Below, in pieces: positions 46,353-56,303 of a DNA stretch of 64,000 bases; position 1 is the first letter of the stretch; each line of letters begins with the position of its first letter. A program made the position numbers and the translations under genes. The DNA comes from JADCRZ01 sp031399065. GTDB lineage: Bacteria > Bacteroidota > Bacteroidia > Chitinophagales > Chitinophagaceae. Below the pieces are notes generated by a model, which saw only the letters and a program-made list of their open reading frames with translations, searched no databases and had not been told where the DNA came from. The stretch lies in contig JANNOM010000046.1 in the NCBI GenBank assembly GCA_031399065.1, forward strand, positions 1 to 64,000, given 5' to 3'.

Positions 46353-49331
46353 ATGAACATATTTATATTCATTAAAATTGTTATAACTGCCACTTTAGGA
46401 ATGCTGGTATTTTCATACACTGCTGAAGCACAAGATAATACAGGTATACTGGCGGGAAAGGTAACGGATAGCTCTACCAATTTTAATATGGCGGGAGTAA
46501 GCATTACCGTTAAAGGCAGCAGCACGGGGGTGGCCTCTATAAATAACGGCACCTATATTCTTAAATTGGCGCCAGGTAGATACATTATCATCTATTCCTA
46601 CAACGGTTATACCACCAGAGAAATTTCTGAAATTGATATTAAAAGTGGGCAGACTACGTTTATGGATATATTTCTTTCCCCTTCCTCTAAACTGTTAACA
46701 GGCGTTGTAATATCAGCATCGGCCAGAAGAGAGGCCCAGGCTACTCTTTATAACAGACAGCGCTTAAGTTCAGCGGTGTCTGACGGTATCTCGCAGGAAA
46801 TGATCAGTAGAACCCCTGATAACAATGCGGGTCAGATTTTAAAGCGTGTAACCGGGGTAAGCGTTCAGAACGATAAATTTGTAGTAGTAAGAGGGTTAAG
46901 TGCCCAGTACAATCAAACTATGCTAAACGGGGTAGCTATGACAAGTACGGAAACTAATCAAAACGCCTTTTCATTTGATCTAATACCCGCGGCCGCAATT
47001 GATAACATTGTAGTAAACAAAACAGCCACTCCCGATATGCCTGGTAACTTTGCCGGCGGAGTAGTACAGATAAATACAAAAGATTTTCCTACCAAAGACT
47101 TTTTCTCTGTTACCCTTCAGACTGGGTTTTCAGATCAAACACATGGTAAAGATTTTTATTCCGATAAAAGGACAGGTGCTCAATGGTTAGGTTTCGGGGG
47201 CAAAAGTCAGAATCTTCCGGCCTCTTTTCCTAAATCAGGTGACAGGATCAATCTTACGAGATTAAACATGAGTGAAATTACCAGGCAGCTACAATTATTG
47301 GAAAACAATCTGGCTCCAATCAATCACGGCCCTTCCGGTCACGACCTTGGCGACTTAAATGAAAACATTCAATTGGGATATGGCAAAACCATAAAAATAA
47401 AAGAAAGTAACCAGCTGGGTGTTGTCGTAGCTATTACACAACGTAAATCAGAGTTAATTCAAAAGGAAACGATCATCCGGACACCTATAGGATTTGGTTT
47501 AGGCAATACGCCTCAATTTCTGAATTTCTCCGAAAACACCCGTTACCTGTATTCCTCAGAATTTGCCGGAGTATTAAATTTCGCCTATAGTTTTGGTGCC
47601 AATAAACTCACCTTGAAAAGTTTATATACAAACGTATTCAGGAAAAACTTTATAAAAAGGGATAGTGTTTTCAATCCAGCTATTTTTGATTTTCCTGAAC
47701 TGGGTATTTCTGGGTTTGCATACAGAACGGAGCAACGTGGGCTGATCAACTCAATTTTGGCCGGAGAGCATAAAACAGGAAGAAACAAAGAAACACAATT
47801 GGACTGGAATATAAATGTATCTACCAACAATATCAATTTGCCCGATACCCGTAACTTTCTATTAAGTATAAATGAAAAAGGGAACTACTCCTTTATTAAT
47901 CGTGGAATCGGCTTGGAACAGTCTCTTGCAACCAGCAGCAGGGTTTGGACCGAATCAAGAGATCTAATAACTGGCGGAGCATTTAATCTATCCTCCGTAT
48001 TCAATCTTTTTAATGTAAAACAAGTCGTTAAGGGAGGCATATTGTTCCAAACCAGAAGGAGGGTTTCCACTGGAACAGGATTGGTATTGGATGGCATTAT
48101 TAACTTTCCATTAGATAGTATCCTGGCACCTTCAGCATATCTCAGAGGAGTAACCATAGGGAATGTAGGCAATGCGCTTGAAAGCTCCGGAAATTATAAT
48201 GCCAATACCAGTTTACAGGCAGTATATGAAAGTATAGAAAACAGAATTGGAAAATACACCAGAGTTATTTGGGGAGTACGCTTCGAAAACTATAAGCAAA
48301 GCGTTAACGTTTTTAACCTTTCATTTGATCCTAATTTTATTACTCCAGAGTATGTGCCTGGTGTATTTGCATCGCGCACTGCTTTAGATTTTCTTCCTTC
48401 TGTTAATATAATCTATAGCCCCTTAAACACTATCAATTTTCGTGGAGCCTTTTCCCAAACAGTGATAAGGCCTGATCTGCAGGATATCGCTCAATACACA
48501 CGTTACGATTTTCAAACATTTCAGTTGACGGGCGGTAATGTCAACATAAAAAGTACTAATATCTCCAATTACGATCTCAAGTTCGAATGGTTCCCTTCAG
48601 CCGGTGAGATTTTTTCTTTAGGCGCCTTTTATAAAGAGATGGAAAACCCTATTGAATATGCTCAAACCACTCAGGAAAATGTATTAGCGGGTAATATCGC
48701 TATAAATTCGGGAAACGCTGTGGTACGGGGGCTAGAAGCAGAATTCCGTAAAAGACTTAATTTTATTTCTTTTGCCAAATGGATGGAGAACGTAACACTT
48801 TTTGGTAATGCAGCCCTAATCCGTTCCAGAGTAGCAGCTACTGCTGTGGATGCGCCATTTGTCGATTTTTCTCCCGAACACCGTTTGAGTGGCCAGCCGG
48901 ATTATATTTTAAACGGAGGAATTAGCATCGCAGCTTTTAAAAAATCTTTTGAAGCTACATTAAGTTTTAACCGTACCGGCGACTATGTAGATGATTTGGG
49001 AAGTTCTAATTTTGTGCCAGATCCATGGAGAGGAAAACCATTACTCAATGTACCTAATTTTGTAATCCAGGGCCGGGATGTCGTTGATTTGTCTGTTAGA
49101 CAGAGTTTGCTAAAAGGCAAAGGGCTTTTTAAATTCAATGTCTCTAATCTCCTGAGTAAACCACTTATAATTTATCAGAACTTTGATGGGAACGACCAAT
49201 TAGATAATCCTTTTGAAACTTCTTATAATCCTGTGTCGAGTCAGTTTTTAGTAGTGAGTGGAGACGATAATATTGCATCTACCACTAATGGACAACGCAC
49301 TTTTTCTCTTTCATTTACCTATGTATTCTAA
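46353..49331 (+). CDS. TonB-dependent receptor B of the tandem cassette
   Basis: From the ATG at 46353 the product is 992 residues. It has a signal peptide (ending YTAEAQ), a carboxypeptidase-regulatory-like domain (KVTDSSTNFNMAGVSITVKG), a plug (ILKRVTGVSVQN, VVRGLSAQYNQTMLNGVAM, NFAGGVVQINTKDFP) and a barrel ending FSLSFTYVF. A TTG 39 bases upstream is a weaker start. It is a paralogue of receptor A, with the same domain order, and like it has no SusD. The gap from lipoprotein A is 43 bases and lipoprotein B starts 13 bases after it, so all four genes are likely one transcript. Confidence 0.93.
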   Translation: MNIFIFIKIVITATLGMLVFSYTAEAQDNTGILAGKVTDSSTNFNMAGVSITVKGSSTGVASINNGTYILKLAPGRYIIIYSYNGYTTREISEIDIKSGQTTFMDIFLSPSSKLLTGVVISASARREAQATLYNRQRLSSAVSDGISQEMISRTPDNNAGQILKRVTGVSVQNDKFVVVRGLSAQYNQTMLNGVAMTSTETNQNAFSFDLIPAAAIDNIVVNKTATPDMPGNFAGGVVQINTKDFPTKDFFSVTLQTGFSDQTHGKDFYSDKRTGAQWLGFGGKSQNLPASFPKSGDRINLTRLNMSEITRQLQLLENNLAPINHGPSGHDLGDLNENIQLGYGKTIKIKESNQLGVVVAITQRKSELIQKETIIRTPIGFGLGNTPQFLNFSENTRYLYSSEFAGVLNFAYSFGANKLTLKSLYTNVFRKNFIKRDSVFNPAIFDFPELGISGFAYRTEQRGLINSILAGEHKTGRNKETQLDWNINVSTNNINLPDTRNFLLSINEKGNYSFINRGIGLEQSLATSSRVWTESRDLITGGAFNLSSVFNLFNVKQVVKGGILFQTRRRVSTGTGLVLDGIINFPLDSILAPSAYLRGVTIGNVGNALESSGNYNANTSLQAVYESIENRIGKYTRVIWGVRFENYKQSVNVFNLSFDPNFITPEYVPGVFASRTALDFLPSVNIIYSPLNTINFRGAFSQTVIRPDLQDIAQYTRYDFQTFQLTGGNVNIKSTNISNYDLKFEWFPSAGEIFSLGAFYKEMENPIEYAQTTQENVLAGNIAINSGNAVVRGLEAEFRKRLNFISFAKWMENVTLFGNAALIRSRVAATAVDAPFVDFSPEHRLSGQPDYILNGGISIAAFKKSFEATLSFNRTGDYVDDLGSSNFVPDPWRGKPLLNVPNFVIQGRDVVDLSVRQSLLKGKGLFKFNVSNLLSKPLIIYQNFDGNDQLDNPFETSYNPVSSQFLVVSGDDNIASTTNGQRTFSLSFTYVF

Positions 49332-49344
49332 AAACGCCAATAAG

Positions 49345-50682
49345 ATGATCCTGAAACGTTATAAAAAATATTTGTGTTGCATATTAATTGTATTGACAAT
49401 AACTATAGCATCTTGTAAAAAAGAATCCATTTTTTTAAAACCCCCTAAAGTGCAGGTGTCCCTGGAAGGTCACCGCTTATCAACCGATACTATAAGGCTG
49501 TTTCATGATACTGTCTATCTTCTTACACAAGATATAGTTAGAAATGCGGGACAGGTACTATCAATTGAAGCAGGTACTCTGATAAGGATCAAGAATCTGG
49601 TTAGCATCACCATAAATAAAAATGGAAGAATAATAGCTCGGGGAACGCAAACAGCTCCCATAGTGCTTACATCTGATGCTATAAAGTCTTCTGCGGGGTC
49701 AAGCCCGACCATTAATAATGTTTGGAGAGGAATCACAATAAACGGATCTCCCACCGTTTCTTCAGGTATCGTATCATATACGCGAATAGAATTTGCGGGA
49801 CTGGCCCCTTTTGCAGGAGCATTATCGTTGATTAACGTCGATAGATCTACTATATTAAATAATATACAGGTAAGTTTCAGTTCGATAAGAACACCATCAT
49901 TTACTTTCGCCGGAGGTGATTGCGAAGCATATAATCTGTTGTCTTATGCCGCTGAAAGTCATGATTATAATCTTACCGACGAATTTAACGGTAGGCTACA
50001 GAATTTGATAGCTTATCGATTCCCCGCCTTTCCATTTTCTATCGCTTCCGGACAACCGCTCGCCGGTGTATTGATCCAGGGGGCAAATACCTTTCCTATT
50101 ATCTCTAATCTTAGCGTAATTGGTGTGAATCTTCAGGGAGGTAATACGATATATTCAGATTCATTAAATAGTTCAGACAAGATTACCGCTCTATATGTGA
50201 TTAACGGTGCAAAATTCCGCCTCCGGAATATTGCATTATCAGGCTTTTTGAAGGGAGGGATTTACATAAACAGCAGAGAATCGGGAATCTCCCTGCAAAA
50301 TGAAGAATCTGAATTCAGGTATTCTTTCGTCCACGCTAATGATAGCAGCCGCGCTTTTTATATTCCTTCTAATTTAATCACCAGTTCCCCGCCAATTACT
50401 GCGAATGACTTTAAAAATTTTATGCTACAGTCTAAGTACACCAACAGACTATTGAAAAATGCCTCGGAATTTCAATTTACCGATCCCTATAATTATTACA
50501 TTAAACCCAACCCTGTTCCTCAAACAGGTTCGCCGTTACTATCCGGAGCAGACTTTAGTGGGCCTTTTTATAGTGACACTTCTTTTTTTAAACCCGTACC
50601 TTACCGCGGAGCCATAGGTGCAGATAATTGGCTGCAGGATTGGACAAATTTTATACCGTTGCAAACGAACTATAATAATTGA
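49345..50682 (+). CDS. Predicted beta-helix surface lipoprotein B
   Basis: From the ATG at 49345 the product is 445 residues, with lipobox TIASC near residue 19. A longer frame from 49258 overlaps the receptor and is unlikely. Its strand-rich repeats (GQVLSIEAGTLIRIKNLVSI, GRIIARGTQTAPIVLTSDA, VWRGITINGS) align in order with lipoprotein A, and the C-termini correspond (DWLQDWTNFIPLQTNYNN). It is therefore a paralogue, completing a duplicated receptor-lipoprotein unit. Its role is inferred as substrate binding for receptor B. Function is not known. Confidence 0.82.
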   Translation: MILKRYKKYLCCILIVLTITIASCKKESIFLKPPKVQVSLEGHRLSTDTIRLFHDTVYLLTQDIVRNAGQVLSIEAGTLIRIKNLVSITINKNGRIIARGTQTAPIVLTSDAIKSSAGSSPTINNVWRGITINGSPTVSSGIVSYTRIEFAGLAPFAGALSLINVDRSTILNNIQVSFSSIRTPSFTFAGGDCEAYNLLSYAAESHDYNLTDEFNGRLQNLIAYRFPAFPFSIASGQPLAGVLIQGANTFPIISNLSVIGVNLQGGNTIYSDSLNSSDKITALYVINGAKFRLRNIALSGFLKGGIYINSRESGISLQNEESEFRYSFVHANDSSRAFYIPSNLITSSPPITANDFKNFMLQSKYTNRLLKNASEFQFTDPYNYYIKPNPVPQTGSPLLSGADFSGPFYSDTSFFKPVPYRGAIGADNWLQDWTNFIPLQTNYNN

Positions 50683-50768
50683 GTCATATCATTTTTACAC
50701 ATGCATTTTATTCCAGTGCAAGATCACCTTTTTGATACAACCTTCTCCGAATACTTCATAAGCTGTCA

Positions 50769-53405
50769 TTATTTATCCGGACCGGCCAATAGTTGATAGG
50801 TTTTTATCTGAAAGGGGGCAAAAGACATAGTCAGTTTCCCGTTGGAAGGTTTTACTTCGGATTCGATTGTTTCCAGGTGTGAGGTAATCCATGCTTTACC
50901 GATACCTGTTTGGAGGGCAACCAGGGGCTGCGTCTTTTTATCTTTCATATTCCAGAAACGGGTGGTGAGGGAAGATGCTCCTGCATCGTCTGATGGTTTT
51001 ACCGACCATAATAATACACCCGGATCACTTATGTTTAGCAGGGAAAATGTTTTAACATCCCTGGCTGCTGCGGAGCCCGTCACCATACCGGTAACTAAAG
51101 GGTTTTGATGAACAAGTGAGAACTTCATCGCATCTACCGGATCAAAGGCCTTGCTGTGCGTGGTCAAAGAAAACCGGTACTTGAAATCCGTTTGCCCGTT
51201 CTGGGATGCAATGCCCAGCCGCGTAGTGTCTTTACGGCCGGCAGGGGTTACAACATAACGGTCGGTCTGTCCACCCGCGAGGGCATGTATTTGAGAAGCC
51301 GTCTCGTCGAGGCTATCGGGCTTACTGTTACCCAGGCGAAAGAAACTACAATCTTCATTGGAGAGGGTTACTCCATAGTTGTCTTCGCTTAGGTCGGCGA
51401 AATGATTGAATGTCTGCCAGTCGTAACGGGCATTCTGTGCAGCATAATGTCCGCCATTTGTTTCTGTTTTAACCGTTAAAACGGAACCCAATTCTTCATG
51501 CCGGGTGGTGGGCTTATCGAGATTAAATGAGAAAGACCATGTCTGCAACTCGGTAAAGTTGGCCTGTATGCTGTCTTCTATATCTATACGCGGCTGGTTG
51601 GAAAAAAGGGTGACCCTTACTGTATGAGGCACGGGATACTGAGCTACTGCTTTTACGGTTACCGATACGGGACCGGTGTCTTCTATCGTTACGGGACTAC
51701 CGGGGTTCTTTTCGGTTACGCCCAGGTCGTTCACGAATGTGCCCTTAACTGCCTTCACCAACTGGCGGTTAGCGGCACGGTCGTAAATCTCCGTGAGTAC
51801 ACCGGCACCGTTTATTTTGATACGGTAATAATTATTGGTTAAATAGTAACCTTCCAGTGTAGCTGCATCCGGCAAGCCGGTACGCCCCTGTCCCGTCCTG
51901 ATCTCGAAAACCTTATATCCCACGGAAGGTATATTTTCCGCCAGTATTCTTATAAATGGTTTACCCGATTTATAAATCAGTTGGCTCGTCACCGGTTTAT
52001 TGGTAGCGAGGTCCACTATATCGCAGGGGTATTTGCCGGTGTAAGGAATATCAGCTACATCATTCCTCGTCCAGCTAAGCGCATTGAATACGTAGAACCT
52101 CGGATTAGCGGCCTTCTTAAGCTGACTTCCCAGTTCGCTGATGCCATTGGTTAAGAGGGAATCGCTGTAGGCACTAATGCGTTCCTGTATCTTTACCTGC
52201 CAATCCGCTCTGTCCTTTTGAGATACGGGTCCGTCGGCCGTCCAGTCATGTTCCCAGTATAATCCATATCCCTCCCAGGCGCCGTTCCTGGCATCGGCCA
52301 TTTTTTTATAAAAAGTTTTATTTTTTAATCCGATCACAGAGGCCAGTGCCTCTGCATTTCTCAATTGCTCGGTAGCGCGGCGTACTTTGGCAGTAGTTTC
52401 GTTCAAAGAGACCGAATAGGTATCCCATTCGTTCCCGTAACTGACAGACTCGGAAGGCAGGATGGGATAGTTTTTCTCGATGTCTTTAAAAAAATCTTCC
52501 TCGTTGGATACTCTTATTTTACGCGTGGCAGTCGTCATGCTCCGGGCAGCTTCTATAAAAAAAGGTGAAACGAACGTGGCCAGGTCGTCCCATCCATAAC
52601 CAAATGCCCCTGCTGCCAGGTGCGCATATGTATTACCGGGAGAGCAAAGGGTGTCGAGATATCTGATCATCGTTTTAATACCTTCCAGTGTATCTTTGGG
52701 TTTCACGCCACCTCTTGCTTCGGCATATCCGCCCATATAGGTATTGTTGATGCCAAGATTATTCCACTTCATGATAACTTTAGAACCGTCCAGACCGGTA
52801 TAGTTATATAATTGATGACGCCTGCTGCGGAAGTTGGACTTTGTTATCCTGGTAGCGCATGCACATACACCTTTCCAGCTATACCGCGCTCCTGAACCTG
52901 CCCAGAGCGAACTTAAGCCGAGGGGCAGCGTTTGATTTTCCATCGCCACGGCCATCCGGAAGCGGATACCCAGCTTGCGTTCCATTTTACCAGCCGCATA
53001 CATGCCCCTGATCACCGCTTCGGTGGGTTGTGCCCCATATGTATTGGCAAGCGCAGTTAACGGGCTGCTGATATGGCCTGATTTAATTGCTGCTACCAGG
53101 CGTTTAAACTGCTGCGGTGTACGATACTTTTCATATACCGTTAACCAGTAACCGCCATCGCAATTGAAGCGGGCCTGGTAGTCGTCCGGATTGCTTTTGG
53201 TCACATCAATCTGGTCTAGATAATAATCCAGCATCTGGACAAATGCAGTATCGTATTTCGCTTCGTCGGCCGTCCACATATAGTCCGTATGGTCGTCGTT
53301 GGCAATGTATAACCGTTTTACCTGTGCTGTGGAAGCCAGGGTAAATAATACGACCTGAAACAGCAGGATGGCTCGTATGCCACTACTGGATACAAATAAT
53401 TGCAT
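50769..53405 (-). CDS. GH38-like glycosidase (alpha-mannosidase superfamily), exported
   Basis: The 878-residue protein has a signal peptide and an N-terminal catalytic-type region starting VKRLYIANDDHTDYMWTAD. Its HTD resembles the His-x-Asp zinc site at the N-terminus of GH38 enzymes. The C-terminal half is beta-rich and contains HFADLSEDNYGVTLSNEDC, close to the conserved VSDGEYGVALLN stretch of GH38 C-terminal domains. A DUF5054-like assignment is an alternative. The nucleophile Asp was not identified with confidence, so activity is uncertain. It is the last gene of the sugar-conjugate operon, 36 bases after the SIS gene. Confidence 0.7.
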   Translation of the reverse strand: MQLFVSSSGIRAILLFQVVLFTLASTAQVKRLYIANDDHTDYMWTADEAKYDTAFVQMLDYYLDQIDVTKSNPDDYQARFNCDGGYWLTVYEKYRTPQQFKRLVAAIKSGHISSPLTALANTYGAQPTEAVIRGMYAAGKMERKLGIRFRMAVAMENQTLPLGLSSLWAGSGARYSWKGVCACATRITKSNFRSRRHQLYNYTGLDGSKVIMKWNNLGINNTYMGGYAEARGGVKPKDTLEGIKTMIRYLDTLCSPGNTYAHLAAGAFGYGWDDLATFVSPFFIEAARSMTTATRKIRVSNEEDFFKDIEKNYPILPSESVSYGNEWDTYSVSLNETTAKVRRATEQLRNAEALASVIGLKNKTFYKKMADARNGAWEGYGLYWEHDWTADGPVSQKDRADWQVKIQERISAYSDSLLTNGISELGSQLKKAANPRFYVFNALSWTRNDVADIPYTGKYPCDIVDLATNKPVTSQLIYKSGKPFIRILAENIPSVGYKVFEIRTGQGRTGLPDAATLEGYYLTNNYYRIKINGAGVLTEIYDRAANRQLVKAVKGTFVNDLGVTEKNPGSPVTIEDTGPVSVTVKAVAQYPVPHTVRVTLFSNQPRIDIEDSIQANFTELQTWSFSFNLDKPTTRHEELGSVLTVKTETNGGHYAAQNARYDWQTFNHFADLSEDNYGVTLSNEDCSFFRLGNSKPDSLDETASQIHALAGGQTDRYVVTPAGRKDTTRLGIASQNGQTDFKYRFSLTTHSKAFDPVDAMKFSLVHQNPLVTGMVTGSAAARDVKTFSLLNISDPGVLLWSVKPSDDAGASSLTTRFWNMKDKKTQPLVALQTGIGKAWITSHLETIESEVKPSNGKLTMSFAPFQIKTYQLLAGPDK

Positions 53406-53441
53406 AGTGTTCGTTTAACTATATGAATGTAAATAATGTGT

Positions 53442-54365
53442 TTAATTAACTTCGGTCACTTTGCCGCCTACGGCAAACGTTTCGCCTACCTCCAGATACT
53501 TTGCGAGGTAATACCCCATGAAATTGAATGGGATGATCGTGGAAAGGACGGATGACCATTCATCGGCCAGTGGCTCCTCCACCCGGAATACGTGCGCACC
53601 CGCCGGCTCTATCATCTGCCGCACTTTTTCGTTACGGTCGTACGATGCCCCATGCGATATGATCTGTATTACAACGCTTTCGCGGGCAGTTTCTTTGGGA
53701 CCATGATCATATTGCCCCAGTGCCAGTCCCTGAAATCCGAGTTTGGTCATTTCGCTCAGGATCAGTGCCGCCTGCAGTGCTGTTGCCAGGTTTGGACCGC
53801 TGCCCGTGATATACAGGCCCGTTACTTTTTTCTGCTTCAGCACATTGAATACGCCATCTGCCAGCATCCGGCCCTGTTCTTCATAATATCCCATCCGCTC
53901 CCGCAGCCTAATGGTCTTTCCACCGGTATCCATCCCAAAGCCCTTAAACAGGGCCAGCAATGTATTCACATAGGTTTTGGAAGAAGAGTAGTGTTCCTGC
54001 CCTGCCAGCAGCTCCACCACCTGTATCACTCCCCGGTGTACCGCCAGCGGACTGCTGCGATCGTTGCTTATTGCCACATAATTGCCAAACCGCTCCCTGC
54101 ACCAGAGTGCTTCACTGCTGCGGCCGGATTGCGACAGTATGACTCCCAGCGGCTGCACGGTACCCTGCGACAGGTAATGGTAATATTCCGAAGCCATCTC
54201 AGGATAAATATCTACCCCCATATATTTAAAAGCCAATGACGCAAAGTAAGATGAACCCATACCTAAATAGGGCACCCCTATTGGCAGCGCGAAGTTGCCC
54301 GAGCCCGCTATAAACGCTTCCGCCTTTTCCGGGATCTCCCGGATTTCCTGTAGCATTGTGTCCAT
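53442..54365 (-). CDS. Double SIS-domain sugar isomerase/deaminase-like protein
   Basis: The 307-residue cytosolic protein has two sugar-phosphate isomerase (SIS) domains. The first has YLGMGSSYFASLAFKYMG and VILSQSGRSSEALW; the second has LYITGSGPNLATALQAALILSEM and VVIQIISHGASYDR. The layout resembles the isomerase half of GlmS, and AgaS or FrlB, which isomerise, deaminate or de-glycate phosphorylated amino sugars. No glutaminase domain is present. In this operon it would act on the product of the ROK kinase. Exact chemistry is not evident. Confidence 0.88.
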   Translation of the reverse strand: MDTMLQEIREIPEKAEAFIAGSGNFALPIGVPYLGMGSSYFASLAFKYMGVDIYPEMASEYYHYLSQGTVQPLGVILSQSGRSSEALWCRERFGNYVAISNDRSSPLAVHRGVIQVVELLAGQEHYSSSKTYVNTLLALFKGFGMDTGGKTIRLRERMGYYEEQGRMLADGVFNVLKQKKVTGLYITGSGPNLATALQAALILSEMTKLGFQGLALGQYDHGPKETARESVVIQIISHGASYDRNEKVRQMIEPAGAHVFRVEEPLADEWSSVLSTIIPFNFMGYYLAKYLEVGETFAVGGKVTEVN

Positions 54366-54428
54366 CCGTTACTGTTTCTTTGATTATTATAATTTGTTTA
54401 CTATTGGATTTAAGATTGTTTTTTTTGA

Positions 54429-55349
54429 TCAGGAAGCTTGTAAGGGAGTCTGTGTTTTTGGTGTTTCGTACGAAAGCAGCAATGCTCCCGCGATCGCCAG
54501 TAATATCCCGAGTGTCTCGACGCGTGTAAAGGTCTCGCCTAAAAAAGCCAGTGCCAGTACGATTGTAAACACCGGTTGCAGGGCCCCGGCCACTGTTGTT
54601 ACGGCAGAAGCCTTACCCTCCGATTTATATGCTGCGAAGCTTGCCAGCACTCCCAGCCCGTTCAGTATCCCGGCGAGGCTGCCTATCCCGACTGATTTAC
54701 CGGACAGGGTAAATACCGCCTGCCCGCTTACAAGAAACCATAGGGAAATGATAGCCGACACCCCGATGAAAAGTGCATACGCCCATTGAGCCGACACATA
54801 ATTGGTAGTGATCTTCTGCGCCGCACTAAACACGCCCCAGCAAACGAACGCGATCACAGAGAACCATAACCAGCTTTTAAGTTCTACCGTTTTAAAAAAA
54901 GCTCCCGGGTCGGTAAAAATCTGCGAATAACCGGAAAGCAGGAGGATGGCAGGTAATGCAAGCAACAGACCGAACACATTTAACCCATTCAGCCGTTCTT
55001 TTAAAAACACTACTGCGATAAGGATCGTTACGAGGGGATAAAGATTCGTAAGCGGGATCACGATAGAGGCCTGGCCGCCGCTGGTGAACGCATAATAAAT
55101 TGCCAGGTTGCCACTGATGGCAAACACTCCTGCAACCAGTCCCCACAGCAGTCCAGCGCGGTTCAACTCTTTTGGGCGGCATTGTTTTATCACCAGGGGT
55201 AATGTACATAACATACCGATAGAGAACAGCACGTGATTAAGAAAGGGTGATACGTCTTCGGCGATCAGCTTGGCCAGTACGCCCCATACTCCCCAGCACA
55301 GACCTGCCACGATCGCGTATATTAACCACTTGCGGTTGTTATCTTTCAT
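54429..55349 (-). CDS. EamA/DMT-family permease
   Basis: The 306-residue protein has ten hydrophobic segments in two EamA repeats, starting WLIYAIVAGLCWGVWGVLAKL and SWLWFSVIAFVCWGVFSA, a pattern typical of drug/metabolite transporters. It sits within the sugar operon, 3 bases after the ROK gene, so it probably moves a sugar or breakdown product across the inner membrane. The direction of transport is unknown, and the operon has no other inner-membrane importer. Confidence 0.9.
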   Translation of the reverse strand: MKDNNRKWLIYAIVAGLCWGVWGVLAKLIAEDVSPFLNHVLFSIGMLCTLPLVIKQCRPKELNRAGLLWGLVAGVFAISGNLAIYYAFTSGGQASIVIPLTNLYPLVTILIAVVFLKERLNGLNVFGLLLALPAILLLSGYSQIFTDPGAFFKTVELKSWLWFSVIAFVCWGVFSAAQKITTNYVSAQWAYALFIGVSAIISLWFLVSGQAVFTLSGKSVGIGSLAGILNGLGVLASFAAYKSEGKASAVTTVAGALQPVFTIVLALAFLGETFTRVETLGILLAIAGALLLSYETPKTQTPLQAS

Positions 55350-55352
55350 ATA

Positions 55353-56282
55353 TTATTTGTTCTGTTTTAAGCAAAATAATGCCGCCGCTCCCAGGATGCC
55401 CGCATGCTCCTGCAGTGCAGAGAGCACCACTTCCAGCCGGTATGCCGTATGGGGCTGCAGGTAGTTGGCCTTCCGCAGCCGCTCTTCGTAGCCCGCCAGC
55501 CCCCGCGATATACCGCCTCCAAGCACCACGATATCCGGTGCAAGTATGTTCGCGTAATTATGGATCCCTGTATGAAGTGCTTCCAGCAATAACTCCACGC
55601 GCTTAGATGCTAATGGGTGACCGTCTTTGGCCAGTCCAAATAACTGCTCCATGCTCCCGGGGGGTGGTTCACCTGCCGGCCAGTCAATAGCCACGGCCTC
55701 CTGTAATGCAGCCGAAGACACCAGTGCTTCCAGGCAACCCCGCTTGCCGCAATAACAAAGCGGCCCATCGGGCCGGATACTGATATGACCGCTCATATGC
55801 CCCAGCGGTAGCGCATCCGGAAAACCACCTGCTACCACGAAGCCCACTCCCAGTCCCGTTCCCAGCGTAAGGGTCAGCACCCGCCCGTAGCCTTTACCTG
55901 CACCGTACATTGCCTCCCCCAGCCCTACCACACGGGCATCGTTATCCAACAGGCAGGGTAACCCCAGCCTTTCTGTAATACGTGATTGTAACGGATAACC
56001 ACCATCCATAAACGGCAGAAATCCGTAAGTACTATCTACTAGTCTGCCCCCATCCACAAATGCAGGCACACCGAACCCTATGCCTTCGAGCCGGGAAGAA
56101 GAAGTATATGGCATAGCAGCGAACTCCTCTGCCGCGTTAACAATATGTTCAAGAAAAACAGTTTCATTTTCTTTCTCGGTGGGGATCAGGATCATTTTTA
56201 TAACTTCTCCGGCGGAGATATTTACCAGACCCAGTTTGGTACGGGTACCTCCTATATCTACCCCTAACGCATATCGATCCAT
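55353..56282 (-). CDS. ROK-family sugar kinase
   Basis: The 309-residue kinase has the phosphate-binding loop VDIGGTRTKLG (D9), a catalytic Asp in DNDARVVG (D115), a nucleotide loop TLTLGTGLGVG, and the ROK zinc site formed by H166 and the Cys in CYCGKRGC (residues 176-183). It lacks an N-terminal helix-turn-helix, so it is a kinase, not a repressor. ROK kinases phosphorylate glucose, N-acetylglucosamine, N-acetylmannosamine and related hexoses. Adjacency to SIS and GH38-like genes favours an amino sugar or hexose. The start is 21 bases from the phosphotriesterase-family stop. Confidence 0.93.
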   Translation of the reverse strand: MDRYALGVDIGGTRTKLGLVNISAGEVIKMILIPTEKENETVFLEHIVNAAEEFAAMPYTSSSRLEGIGFGVPAFVDGGRLVDSTYGFLPFMDGGYPLQSRITERLGLPCLLDNDARVVGLGEAMYGAGKGYGRVLTLTLGTGLGVGFVVAGGFPDALPLGHMSGHISIRPDGPLCYCGKRGCLEALVSSAALQEAVAIDWPAGEPPPGSMEQLFGLAKDGHPLASKRVELLLEALHTGIHNYANILAPDIVVLGGGISRGLAGYEERLRKANYLQPHTAYRLEVVLSALQEHAGILGAAALFCLKQNK

Positions 56283-56303
56283 TGAGTGTGATGATGTTTT
56301 AAG

